A stretch of DNA of 64,000 bases from NCBI GenBank assembly GCA_947454485.1, contig CANGJJ010000008.1, forward strand, positions 62,001 to 126,000. Direction: 5' to 3'. A model generated the notes under the pieces. The model was not told the origin of the DNA, did no database searches, and worked only from the letters and a program-made list of their open reading frames with translations. Positions 8,713 through 17,471 of the stretch are shown in pieces; within the stretch, counting starts at the first letter, position 1, and every line of letters begins with the position of its first letter. The DNA comes from Beijerinckiaceae bacterium (GTDB lineage: Bacteria > Pseudomonadota > Alphaproteobacteria > Rhizobiales > Beijerinckiaceae). Made by a program: the position numbers and the translations under genes.

Positions 8713-11559
8713 ATGGGCCTCATTCAAGAACGAGACTTCGGAACAGCTTTGGCGCGCAGTGATGTTGCGGTCACGCTGACCATTGATGGTACGCATGTTG
8801 TCGTGCCGCAGGGGACATCGGTGATGGCCGCTGCCATGACGATGGGCACACAAATCCCCAAACTCTGCGCCACCGATATGCTGGACGCCTTCGGCTCTTG
8901 TCGACTGTGTCTTGTGGAGATTGAGGGGCGACGCGGTACTCCTGCCTCCTGCACGACGCCTGTTGAAGAGGGCATGGTCGTGCATACGCAAAATGCGCGG
9001 TTGGCGAAGCTGCGCAAGGGTGTGATGGAGCTTTATATCTCCGATCACCCGCTCGATTGTCTGACCTGCTCTGCCAATGGCGATTGCGAATTGCAGGATA
9101 TGGCCGGCGCAGTTGGCCTGCGCGATATGCGCTACGGCCAGAGCGGGGCCAATCATCTTGATGCGCCGCGTGACGACAGCAATCCCTATTTCTCTTTTGA
9201 TCCAACAAAATGCATTGTCTGCTCGCGCTGCGTGCGCGCTTGCGATGAAGTGCAGGGTACTTTTGCGCTGACGATTGATGGGCGCGGTTTTGCCTCGAAA
9301 GTTGCGACCGGCACGCAAGATTTCCTCTCCTCCGAATGCGTGTCTTGCGGCGCCTGTGTGCAGGCCTGCCCAACCGCGACGCTCATGGAAAAGAGCGTGA
9401 TTGAGATGGGACAGCCAGAACATTCTGTCCTAACGACTTGCGCCTATTGCGGCGTGGGCTGTTCCTTTAAAGCAGAGATGCAGGGCGAGCGTTTGGTGCG
9501 TATGGTGCCTTTCAAAGATGGTAAGGCCAATGAAGGTCATTCCTGCATCAAGGGTCGCTTCGCCTATGGTTATGCGACGTCGTCTGATCGCATCACAAAG
9601 CCGATGATCCGCGACAAGATCTCCGATCCGTGGCACGAAGTGTCATGGGATGAGGCTTTTGGGTTTGCCGCCAAACGATTCAACTTTATTCAAGACAAAT
9701 ATGGTCGCGAGTCGATTGGGGCGATTACATCTTCTCGCTGTGCCAATGAAGAAGTCTTCATCATGCAAAAGCTGGTGCGCGCTGGCTTTGGCAATAACAA
9801 TGTCGACACTTGTGCGCGCGTCTGCCATTCGCCGACCGGTTATGGATTAAAGACAGCTTTTGGAACATCAGCTGGAACACAGGATTTTAAATCGGTCGCT
9901 TCAGCTGATGTCATTTTGCTGATCGGCGCCAATCCGACAGATGCCCATCCCGTCTTTGCCTCGCGCATGAAGCGCCGTTTGCGCAAGGGCGCGAAGCTGA
10001 TTGTCATCGACCCGCGCCAGGTTGATCTTGTGCGCTCGCCTCATATTGAGGCGGCCTATCATCTGCCGTTGTTGCCGGGAACCAATGTGGCGATTATCAA
10101 TGCGCTCTCGCATGTGATTGTCAGTGAGGGCCTCATTGATGAGGACTTTGTGCGCGAGCGTTGCGACAGTTCTGATTTCGCCGCTTGGGCGCAATTCATC
10201 CTGCGCGCGGAGAATTCGCCGGAGGCGGTAGCCAAGGTGAGCGGTGTTGCCGCTGAACATATTCGCGCTGCGGCGCGTCTTTATGCCAAGGGCGGCAATA
10301 GCGCAATCTATTATGGGCTGGGCGTGACCGAACATTCGCAAGGTTCGACCATGGTCATGGGCATGGCGAATTTGGCGATGGCTTGCGGCATGATTGGGCG
10401 TGACGGTGTTGGCGTCAATCCGCTGCGTGGCCAAAACAATGTGCAGGGCGCCTGCGATATGGGATCCTTCCCGCATGAATTCTCCGGCTATCGTCATGTG
10501 TCGGATGATGCGACGCGCGATATGTTTGAGAACTTGTGGGGTGTGACGCTGGATCGCGAGCCGGGCCTGCGCATTCCCAATATGATTGATGAGGCGGTAA
10601 ATGGTCGTTTCAAAGGGCTCTATGTGCAAGGTGAGGATATTGCGCAATCTGATCCAGATACACAGCATGTCACGCGCGGGCTTGAAGCGATGGACTGCGT
10701 GATTGTGCAGGATCTGTTTTTGAACGAGACAGCTAAATATGCGCATGTTTTCTTCCCGGGCTCGTCCTTCCTTGAGAAAGATGGCACCTTCACCAATGCA
10801 GAGCGGCGCATCAATCGTGTGCGCAAAGTCATGTCTCCCTTGGCAGGCTTGGCTGATTGGGAAGTGACCTTGGGTTTCGCCAAAGCCTTGGGTGTTGCGA
10901 TGCCCTATGACAATCCTGCGCAGATCATGGATGAGATCGCGCATTTGACGCCCGGCTTTGCAGGCGTCTCTTACGCCTTGCTTGACGAGCTTGGTTCAGT
11001 GCAATGGCCCTGTAACGAGGCTGCGCCTCTTGGCACTCCGATCATGCATATTGATCGCTTCGTGCGGGGCAAAGGCAAATTCATGATCACTGAATATGTA
11101 CCCACCAGTGAGAGAACGGGGCCGAACTTCCCGCTTTTGCTGACAACGGGGCGCATTCTCAGTCAATATAATGTGGGCGCCCAAACGCGGCGCACGCAAA
11201 ACTCGATCTGGCATGAGCAAGATTTGCTCGAGATTCACCCTTATGATGCTGAGGCGCGTGGGGTCCGGGAGGGCGATCTTGTGGGAATGACCAGCCGCGC
11301 TGGTGAAGTCTCGCTGCGCGCGCATGTGACAGAGCGTGTCCAGCCGGGGGTTGTGTATACGACTTTCCATCATCCCGGCACGGGTGCGAATGTGGTGACA
11401 ACGGATAATTCGGATTGGGCGACCAATTGTCCCGAATATAAAGTGACGGCCGTGCAGGTGCGCCGCGTCAATCATCTGTCGCAATGGCAAGCGCATGATC
11501 GCGAATTGTCGGTTGCCTTGCGCAAGATCAGCCATGAGGGCGCCGATGCTGCCGAATGA
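8713..11559 (+). CDS. fdsA: NAD-dependent formate dehydrogenase alpha (catalytic) subunit
   Basis: This is the formate-oxidising subunit (948 residues). The N-terminus is NuoG-like: a [2Fe-2S] domain (FGSCRLC), a His-Cys cluster site (DHPLDCLTCSANGDC) and two [4Fe-4S] sets (CIVCSRCVRAC and CVSCGACVQAC). The bis-MGD enzyme follows with its own [4Fe-4S] site (CAYCGVGC). The active-site Cys-His pair is Cys371-His372 in ARVCHSPTG, so the metal ligand is cysteine, not selenocysteine. Whether molybdenum or tungsten is used cannot be read from sequence. The architecture matches oxygen-tolerant Fds enzymes such as those of Rhodobacter and Cupriavidus. Confidence 0.96.
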   Translation: MGLIQERDFGTALARSDVAVTLTIDGTHVVVPQGTSVMAAAMTMGTQIPKLCATDMLDAFGSCRLCLVEIEGRRGTPASCTTPVEEGMVVHTQNARLAKLRKGVMELYISDHPLDCLTCSANGDCELQDMAGAVGLRDMRYGQSGANHLDAPRDDSNPYFSFDPTKCIVCSRCVRACDEVQGTFALTIDGRGFASKVATGTQDFLSSECVSCGACVQACPTATLMEKSVIEMGQPEHSVLTTCAYCGVGCSFKAEMQGERLVRMVPFKDGKANEGHSCIKGRFAYGYATSSDRITKPMIRDKISDPWHEVSWDEAFGFAAKRFNFIQDKYGRESIGAITSSRCANEEVFIMQKLVRAGFGNNNVDTCARVCHSPTGYGLKTAFGTSAGTQDFKSVASADVILLIGANPTDAHPVFASRMKRRLRKGAKLIVIDPRQVDLVRSPHIEAAYHLPLLPGTNVAIINALSHVIVSEGLIDEDFVRERCDSSDFAAWAQFILRAENSPEAVAKVSGVAAEHIRAAARLYAKGGNSAIYYGLGVTEHSQGSTMVMGMANLAMACGMIGRDGVGVNPLRGQNNVQGACDMGSFPHEFSGYRHVSDDATRDMFENLWGVTLDREPGLRIPNMIDEAVNGRFKGLYVQGEDIAQSDPDTQHVTRGLEAMDCVIVQDLFLNETAKYAHVFFPGSSFLEKDGTFTNAERRINRVRKVMSPLAGLADWEVTLGFAKALGVAMPYDNPAQIMDEIAHLTPGFAGVSYALLDELGSVQWPCNEAAPLGTPIMHIDRFVRGKGKFMITEYVPTSERTGPNFPLLLTTGRILSQYNVGAQTRRTQNSIWHEQDLLEIHPYDAEARGVREGDLVGMTSRAGEVSLRAHVTERVQPGVVYTTFHHPGTGANVVTTDNSDWATNCPEYKVTAVQVRRVNHLSQWQAHDRELSVALRKISHEGADAAE

Positions 11560-12388
11560 TCTTGAAAGCGCCTATGTGAGTGAGCCAGTGCAGCGTCTCA
11601 CCTTTGCGGGTGCGACCCTTGCTGTGTCACGCGACTGCGCTGTGGAAGCACCGGTCAATATTATTTATGCGCCCGTCTCTCACGCGGTGATGATGGCCTC
11701 ACCGCGCGACTTGGAAGATTTTGCGCTTGGCTTCAGCCTGACAGAGGGCGTGATTGAGTCCGCTGATGACATTCGTTCGATTGAGATTGAAGCTCTGGAG
11801 GAGGGAATCAAGCTCATCGTATCTCTGGCGGGTGACAAGATGCAGCGTCATCTTGCGCGCAAGCGACAGATGGCAGGACGGACCAGCTGCGGTGTCTGCG
11901 GCATTGATGATCTCTCAGCCTTGGCTGTGAAGACAGGTGGTCCGCGTGAGCCGGGCCAATTGCGGCTCTCTGTCGTGCAAAGAGCACTGGAGGCCTTGCC
12001 GCCGTTACAAGTGCTCAATACGCATACGCATAGTGTTCACGCAGCTGGCTTTGCCAATGAAGAGGGCGAGATTGTTCTGCTGCGCGAAGATGTCGGGCGA
12101 CATAATGCACTCGATAAATTGATCGGAGCTTTGGTACGCGCAAAGATGGATCCCGCGCGCGGTTTCGTGGTTCTGACGAGTCGCTGCTCTTATGAGATGG
12201 CCGAGAAGGTCGCCGTGCTAGGTGCGCGCGCTGTTGTGTGTATCTCTGCACCAACCCATTTGGCTGTGCAGCGGGCCAAGGCCTATGGCGTAACATTGGT
12301 GGCTATGGCGCGCGGGGACGGGGTAAGTGTCTATACTTATCCTGAATGCGTGACCAATGATCTGCAGGCAGCGGAGATGCGCGCATGA
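11546..12388 (+). CDS. fdhD: Formate dehydrogenase accessory sulfurtransferase FdhD (FdsC)
   Basis: FdhD moves sulfur from a cysteine desulfurase to the bis-MGD cofactor, a step required for active formate dehydrogenase, and may protect the cofactor before insertion. The essential CGVC motif lies at Cys115-Cys118 (TSCGVCG). I chose the ATG at 11546, which overlaps the fdsA stop and has GAGGG a few bases upstream; in-frame ATGs at 11534 and 11495 lie deeper inside fdsA. The product is about 280 residues. The stop overlaps fdsD by ATGA. The gene occupies the position called fdsC in other fds operons. Confidence 0.93.
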   Translation: MLPNDLESAYVSEPVQRLTFAGATLAVSRDCAVEAPVNIIYAPVSHAVMMASPRDLEDFALGFSLTEGVIESADDIRSIEIEALEEGIKLIVSLAGDKMQRHLARKRQMAGRTSCGVCGIDDLSALAVKTGGPREPGQLRLSVVQRALEALPPLQVLNTHTHSVHAAGFANEEGEIVLLREDVGRHNALDKLIGALVRAKMDPARGFVVLTSRCSYEMAEKVAVLGARAVVCISAPTHLAVQRAKAYGVTLVAMARGDGVSVYTYPECVTNDLQAAEMRA

Positions 12389-12609
12389 CCTCATCCACCG
12401 ACAAGCTGGTGCGCATGGTCAATGACATTGCTCATTTCTTTCGGGCGCAGGGGCAGGCGCAAGCGGCTCAAGGCGTCGCTGATCATTTGCGCGCATTTTG
12501 GACCGTGCAAATGCGCCGCGATCTTCTCGACCATCTGCGCCACGGTGGGCAGGGGCTTGAGCCGATCGCTTTGGCTGCTGCCCAGAAATTGATGGCGGAG
12601 CAGATTTAG
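12385..12609 (+). CDS. fdsD: NAD-dependent formate dehydrogenase delta subunit
   Basis: This 74-residue protein closes the fds operon. It has the typical FdsD pattern: an N-terminal VRMVNDIAHFF helix, a central FWTVQMRRDLLDH segment and a C-terminal PIALAAAQKL helix. FdsD is a small subunit of the complex and has been linked to assembly or stability. Its reading frame overlaps fdhD by four bases. It ends only 12 bases from the stop of the convergent exported-protein operon, with no room for an independent terminator. Confidence 0.9.
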   Translation: MTSSTDKLVRMVNDIAHFFRAQGQAQAAQGVADHLRAFWTVQMRRDLLDHLRHGGQGLEPIALAAAQKLMAEQI

Positions 12610-12621
12610 CCGCGTGATGGC

Positions 12622-13833
12622 TTAGTCAAAGGCCTTGGAGCGCGTGCCCGGATTTGGTGGCGGGGCGCTTGGTTTTGCTTCAGTCTCGATGCGACGCAGG
12701 ATCAGATTGTCGGATTTCTTCGGTGTGCCGGAAACAAGCTTCGCTGAAGAGACATTTTGCGATACGCGCGTAATCTCGACCATTCCAATTTCATTTTCGC
12801 GACGCCCCAAAGATTCTTTTGTATCGGGGTCCATCATCTCAGCGCCCAGTTCGACCAGGCGATAGCGTTCACCTGCGGCGAGAGACTGACCGCCTTGATT
12901 GATCGTGAGATTGGCGGGATCATCGCTCGTGACCACACGCAGGGGGAATAGGGTTTCGGACACTTGTGCACCGATGGTGCGCGCAGCAGCCTCAAAGCCA
13001 TTATCGAGCGATGCGAGCTTGATAATATTTGACCATTGAATCTGGCGTGTCGCGATCTCAATCAATGAGACGGTGATCTCTGCGCTGATACGCTCTCGGG
13101 TACTGCGTTCCATGGATATGGGGTTGAGAACTTCTTCGCGCCGTTTGGTCGTCGTGACTTTGCCAACGAGGATAAAATCGGCGCCCAAGACCTGACCGAA
13201 GCGCACACGCTCGCTCATATTGGCAGCGGCACTGGTGACGAGTGCCATTTCAGAGGCATATTGCGCAGTCTCAGTTCGGTCGAGAACCGAGAACCGACGC
13301 GCTTGGACAAAATAGACTTTCAAGCGATCTTGGAGTTGCGCCGCGCTTTCAGGCGCCAGTCCCTGGAAGGCTGAGACAATAATACGAATACGATTGGCAG
13401 TTTCAGGCATTACGGATCGGAATTTCTCGACATCCACTTTCAAACGCACTGTCGTATAGCCGCGACTATCTGCAGAGGATGACAGGACTGTGTATGTCTT
13501 CACCGCGCCGCCGCTTTGGGATGCAACCATATCCATCCCTTCTGAGACTTTCGCTGTGCCGCTCATATCGAGGCCAATGGTAGACAAGGGCCCCGAACGA
13601 TTGGCATTGGCGTCAACCTGCAAGACGCGTTGGTTGAGCCCGGTGACAGCTGCTTGGTCGATGCGCACACCCGTGACACGCTGAACTGCTTCAACCAGCC
13701 CCTGCGTGATCGCCTCAGCGCGGCTGCGCCCCACACCTGTTGCCTCTGTTGCCACGACTTCAGCTCGGGCTGTGCTGTAGAAGATCAAGGAGAGCGCAAG
13801 CAAGTTTGCCAGAAGCGTTGTGGCTTTTTTCAT
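12622..13833 (-). CDS. Exported CsgG-like protein with FlgT-like N- and C-terminal modules
   Basis: This is the last gene of a six-gene operon of exported proteins (403 residues). A Sec signal peptide (MKKATTLLANLLALSL... ending ARA) has no lipobox cysteine. Residues ~25-140 hold a module with GVGRSRAEAI and GAVKTYTVL. The middle carries a CsgG/TolB-like core (RFSVLDRTE, then LGADFILVGKV). The C-terminus (~335-395) has a module containing DPDTKESLGRRENEIGMV. This N-core-C order recalls FlgT, the Vibrio flagellar H-ring protein, but no flagellar gene is nearby. I chose the ATG at 13833 because it starts the signal peptide. The function is unknown; a periplasmic or outer-membrane ring or adaptor role is inference. 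Confidence 0.75.
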   Translation of the reverse strand: MKKATTLLANLLALSLIFYSTARAEVVATEATGVGRSRAEAITQGLVEAVQRVTGVRIDQAAVTGLNQRVLQVDANANRSGPLSTIGLDMSGTAKVSEGMDMVASQSGGAVKTYTVLSSSADSRGYTTVRLKVDVEKFRSVMPETANRIRIIVSAFQGLAPESAAQLQDRLKVYFVQARRFSVLDRTETAQYASEMALVTSAAANMSERVRFGQVLGADFILVGKVTTTKRREEVLNPISMERSTRERISAEITVSLIEIATRQIQWSNIIKLASLDNGFEAAARTIGAQVSETLFPLRVVTSDDPANLTINQGGQSLAAGERYRLVELGAEMMDPDTKESLGRRENEIGMVEITRVSQNVSSAKLVSGTPKKSDNLILRRIETEAKPSAPPPNPGTRSKAFD

Positions 13834-13855
13834 CTCACGCTCTCCCTGTTTTGGC

Positions 13856-14566
13856 TTAGAGTTTGCTGATTGCGTCTGCGGACGCTTTGGGATCAGTCTT
13901 CTTGGCAAGTGCTGCCTTCTCCCCATTGGAGAGTTTTGGCACATTGTTTTCCCGCATATAGCCATTCATCGCTTCGTTGAACTTTTTTGAGTTCTCCGTT
14001 TGCGTGGGGATGGCGGTCAGAGCAAATTGCGCGGCTTCCAGAATGGCAGGTGCACCAACAATATCCTGCGGGCCGGGCTTTTGCGTAATCATCATGCCTG
14101 CTGATGCAAGGGCAAGGCCGTTGTAGAGAATGACAACATCCATATGGCCCTGCGCTTGAGCGACTTTCTTTTTGCCTTCCGCATCATTCACGCGCGCGAG
14201 GCCTTCACGATTGATGGGATTTTGCTCAATGACCTTGAGCGTCTTTTCCATCGGATCCTTGCTCGGCGTCTTCATCGACTGGATGGCGGCGGCCTGCGAG
14301 CGAATGGCGGCAGCCTTCTTCTTGTCGCCCATAGCATCTTGCACCAAGGCGATGGCCATCACTTGATTGTAGAGCGCGGTCTTGAGATTGGTTGAGAGTG
14401 CTGCAGCTGCATTAGAGAAGCCGCCGCCACCGCCGCCGCCAAGACCGGGAATGGGGAGGCCGCCTCCGCCGAGGCCAGGCAGACCAAACTGCGCTGAGGC
14501 GGGTGTGATGATCAGGCTTGTTGCGAGCGCCATTGCGCTGAGAATGAACATTCTACGCATAGTCAT
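13856..14566 (-). CDS. Exported protein of unknown function with Gly-rich N-terminus
   Basis: I do not recognise this 236-residue protein. A signal peptide (MTMRRMFILSAMALATSL... cleaved after PASA) is followed by a glycine/proline-rich linker of about 30 residues (GLPGLGGGG repeated). The rest is mainly helical and alanine-rich and ends in lysine-rich segments (KAALAKKTDPKAS). There is no cysteine in the mature part and no membrane segment. It is gene five of the operon, 22-25 bases from both neighbours, between the two CsgG-like genes. An alternative start two codons later (14560) is possible. Confidence 0.75.
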   Translation of the reverse strand: MTMRRMFILSAMALATSLIITPASAQFGLPGLGGGGLPIPGLGGGGGGGFSNAAAALSTNLKTALYNQVMAIALVQDAMGDKKKAAAIRSQAAAIQSMKTPSKDPMEKTLKVIEQNPINREGLARVNDAEGKKKVAQAQGHMDVVILYNGLALASAGMMITQKPGPQDIVGAPAILEAAQFALTAIPTQTENSKKFNEAMNGYMRENNVPKLSNGEKAALAKKTDPKASADAISKL

Positions 14567-14591
14567 TTCCCCCTTCTTCTGTGTTGAGTTC

Positions 14592-15524
14592 TTACTTCAG
14601 GCGAAGGATTGCGCCCGCTTCTGGCATTTGCGCCATGCGGCCGACAGGTTCGCTCACGCTGAACTTTTCTGCGATGCGTCGGATGACAACTTCGCCTATC
14701 AGTGTTTCTTCGCCGCCAAGATCAATGCCGGTTTTGGGATCCTTCATGGACGGGCCGACGGCGTAGACCTCATAGATTTCACCGATCTGGACGCCAGAGC
14801 CTTGGCCTCGATTGATGAAGATGGATTTGCCGTTGGTTTGCACGACCTCGATTGGGTAGATCGCACCAAAAATACTATTACCGACGCGGCGGCCCGCCTC
14901 TGTTGCAAGTAGGGTCCATACTGCGCGCGTTGCAACGCCAGTCCGTTCTGTCACGATTTCGGGCTTCGTGCCGAGTGCTGTGACGACTGAGCCTTGGTAT
15001 TTGATCTGGCCGGATGTCGTGTCGAGCACTTTGACCGAGACATCGAGGGATGCATTGTTCGTTTTGCGGAAGCGGCCGGGAAATTCTTCGATGGGACGAT
15101 AGCTCGGCTCCTGAATGCTCAGGTCGGTGATTGCAATCTGAACAATGAATTCCACATTGCTCAATTTGCCAATGTCAGCCGCATTACCCGCAAAGCGTCG
15201 AATATCGCATTTGATCTTGGCTGTCTCTTCATCCCCGCAAGCCGCGCGATCTTGTTCTTTGATGATCGTTGATTGAAGGACTTTTTGGTCACGCTCAAAA
15301 ATTTTGAAGCGCTTCGAGTTACGCAAGGCCTCTTCTGCACCCAGCACCAGCAGAGTTGGGTCCAGCTGTTCGCGCTTGATGAAGCTATTGACGGCGCTAT
15401 TGCTCGAGGCCTCCATTGGATAGACGGCGACCATTGGCAGCTCTTGCGCCAGAAGGCTGGTGCAGAGCGACGCAGCAAGCAAGAGACCTGCAGGCAAAGA
15501 CGTGAAAGAGAGACGATCTGTCAT
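14592..15524 (-). CDS. Exported CsgG-like protein with shared C-terminal module
   Basis: This 310-residue exported protein has a hydrophobic signal segment (LPAGLLLAASLCTSLLAQ). The cysteine there does not sit in a good lipobox, so it is probably a cleaved soluble protein rather than a lipoprotein. The core resembles CsgG/LpoB/TolB-like periplasmic domains: RFKIFERDQKVLQS near residue 75 and NVEFIVQIAITDL near residue 127. The C-terminal ~80 residues contain DPKTGIDLGGEETLIGEV, clearly related to the same segment in the last gene of the operon. CsgG forms secretion pores and LpoB activates penicillin-binding proteins; neither activity can be assigned. It is gene four of six. Confidence 0.75.
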   Translation of the reverse strand: MTDRLSFTSLPAGLLLAASLCTSLLAQELPMVAVYPMEASSNSAVNSFIKREQLDPTLLVLGAEEALRNSKRFKIFERDQKVLQSTIIKEQDRAACGDEETAKIKCDIRRFAGNAADIGKLSNVEFIVQIAITDLSIQEPSYRPIEEFPGRFRKTNNASLDVSVKVLDTTSGQIKYQGSVVTALGTKPEIVTERTGVATRAVWTLLATEAGRRVGNSIFGAIYPIEVVQTNGKSIFINRGQGSGVQIGEIYEVYAVGPSMKDPKTGIDLGGEETLIGEVVIRRIAEKFSVSEPVGRMAQMPEAGAILRLK

Positions 15525-15535
15525 AATGTCAGTGC

Positions 15536-16150
15536 CTATTTATAGAGGGTGACTGTGGCAGTCATGGCAGCAGGCGTGGGACCTGAGAGGATGACTGTCT
15601 TGTTTCGTTTGGCCTCAATCGCAATTCTCTGCTCATCAATCGCATCGCCAATCATGCGACCGCGCAGATCGGACCATTGTTCGACCATGCGAAGATGGGC
15701 TTGAGCGCCCCCGTTGCTATTGTCGACATCGAATTGGAGATGTGTCTTGCCGCCATCGCGCCATGTTTTGAGGTTGAGGACGCGCGCTGCACAGTAATTG
15801 TTCACGACTTTGATACGAATATTGTCATCACTCACTTCAACAGTTTTCTTGCAGGGCACGGGGGGGCGGATCGGTGCTGCCTGCGGCATGGTTTGTTGAG
15901 GGGGCGGCGCCACATTTCCCATGGGGCCGGCTATTGGCTCTTGCATCGCAGGTGGTGCAGGCGTGGGGGCTGGCGCATAGTTTGGCGGCGCTGCGCGGCG
16001 CCGTTCAGGCGCTCTGTCAGGCGATGTCACAATCACGGTTGTTGATGTGCTTGTGCGCGTGTCGACACGCACATCTTGTGCTTCAGCGGTTAGAGATGAG
16101 GACACAATCAGCAGGGCGAGTGCTGAGGGTATGGCGTTGCGCATGATCAT
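15536..16150 (-). CDS. Exported protein, possibly YcfL-like, with proline-rich linker
   Basis: This is a 204-residue exported protein: a signal peptide ending AEA, a long proline/alanine-rich linker (residues ~45-95), then a compact beta-rich C-terminal domain with two cysteines (VPCKK and NNYCAA) that could form a disulfide. The pattern of a hydrophobic strand, WSDLRGRMI and a final ATVTLYK strand is reminiscent of YcfL, whose gene neighbours lpoB in E. coli. Here the neighbour is also a CsgG/LpoB-fold gene, which supports the comparison, but similarity is by eye only. It is gene three of six. Confidence 0.65.
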   Translation of the reverse strand: MIMRNAIPSALALLIVSSSLTAEAQDVRVDTRTSTSTTVIVTSPDRAPERRRAAPPNYAPAPTPAPPAMQEPIAGPMGNVAPPPQQTMPQAAPIRPPVPCKKTVEVSDDNIRIKVVNNYCAARVLNLKTWRDGGKTHLQFDVDNSNGGAQAHLRMVEQWSDLRGRMIGDAIDEQRIAIEAKRNKTVILSGPTPAAMTATVTLYK

Positions 16151-16155
16151 CTCCC

Positions 16156-17460
16156 TCAGAATGTGATGTTGAATTCATTGTTACCTTTATATTGCGCATC
16201 AAAGGTCTTGTTGGCCTTGAAGGCATCAAAGAGCTTGTCCAGCAAATCTTCTGTATCGAGCTTGGGTGCGCTTGTGGTGAAGTTCAGCGTGACGCGGCTA
16301 TCATTGGACTCAGCTGTGTTCACTTCGGGGACAGCATCGGGTACTGCGCTTTTGATGGCGTTGCGCAGATCAGCGAGCTGACGACGGTCGCGTGTTGTGA
16401 TGCCAACAACGCGCAGGACATATTGCTTTTGTCCCAATTTCGCACGGTCATCTGCAGCTGCATCTGCTTCACGCGAGACCTGGAAGTTCACGACAGCCGC
16501 ACTCGTCTGACGTCCCACTTCTGTGGCAGCGGCATTGGAGAGGCGCTCGCGCAATTCGGTTTGCAGCGCAGCCGAATTGGGTCCGCGCACGGATTGGGTG
16601 ACATTCACGGGTACGGCCGCGACCTGCGTGTCGCCCTTCATATCCAGAAGTTTAAACCGCACGGTCAGAGCGCCCGTCATGCGTTGTTCGCTGTTGTCAT
16701 AATTGAACTGGCTGAATTCAAGCCCATTGATCGCGAGCGAGAAGTCGATGGGAAGATCTTTTTTGTCGGTGCGCGGATCATCTTTGGCCGCCAGCATCTG
16801 GTCGATAGCTTTGTTGGCAGCTGAACCGGTCATAACTTTAAAACCGTTTCCAAGGAAAGCGGAGGTGAGCTTGTCGGCAACATAAGGTGCATCTGGATCG
16901 TTTGTTTCAGCGGTACTCACGACAAAGGTCAGTGTGTTGGACAATGTACGTTCTGTCGACTTCATCATGCGTTGGAAGTCGTTTTTGAGCGCCAGCATTT
17001 TGATCGTGCCATCTGCACGGCAAGAATATTGGGCGACGGGTGTCTTTTTATCATTGGCGGCGATTGGCTTGTTGGCTTTATCAAGCTGGCGGCAATTATG
17101 AGCGGTGTCGGAGGTAAAATAGCGACGACGGAATGTGTTGAAGTCACGGTCCATATCGTCACGGAATTTTTGGCCAATTTCTGCTTCGGCTTGCGCGCCT
17201 GCAAGTTGGCGTAAAACTCGACCCATGCCTGTCGAATAGGCTTCGATGATCGCTTCTTTCTCTGACTTGCCATTGCCAACTGCGTTGAAGGCCACTTCAT
17301 CGAAGGAGATGTCGGCGCCTGCTTGGCCGCTTCCTGAGCGCACAACGGTTTCGACCTGCGTCTCCACACGCGTTTGCACACGGGTTTCGACATTCTGGGC
17401 CTGTGCCATAAGGGGCACGAGGAGGGCGGCGATTGCAATGGGAGTGAGATATGTCTTCAT
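16156..17460 (-). CDS. Exported protein of unknown function, second gene of six-gene operon
   Basis: This 434-residue exported protein has a clear signal peptide (MKTYLTPIAIAALLVPLMAQAQ). After a stretch of alternating V-E-T-R-V residues comes GNGKSEKEAIIEA, which resembles the GVGRSRAEAI segment of the CsgG-like protein encoded by the last gene. Two cysteines (HNCRQ and YSCRAD) could form a disulfide. The C-terminus has two alpha-beta segments (VVGITTRDRRQLADLRNAI and LDTEDLLDKLFDAF) suggesting duplicated ferredoxin-like folds. I do not recognise a family. It lies 11 bases after its upstream neighbour and 5 bases before the next gene. Confidence 0.7.
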   Translation of the reverse strand: MKTYLTPIAIAALLVPLMAQAQNVETRVQTRVETQVETVVRSGSGQAGADISFDEVAFNAVGNGKSEKEAIIEAYSTGMGRVLRQLAGAQAEAEIGQKFRDDMDRDFNTFRRRYFTSDTAHNCRQLDKANKPIAANDKKTPVAQYSCRADGTIKMLALKNDFQRMMKSTERTLSNTLTFVVSTAETNDPDAPYVADKLTSAFLGNGFKVMTGSAANKAIDQMLAAKDDPRTDKKDLPIDFSLAINGLEFSQFNYDNSEQRMTGALTVRFKLLDMKGDTQVAAVPVNVTQSVRGPNSAALQTELRERLSNAAATEVGRQTSAAVVNFQVSREADAAADDRAKLGQKQYVLRVVGITTRDRRQLADLRNAIKSAVPDAVPEVNTAESNDSRVTLNFTTSAPKLDTEDLLDKLFDAFKANKTFDAQYKGNNEFNITF

Positions 17461-17471
17461 GGCCGAGCCTC

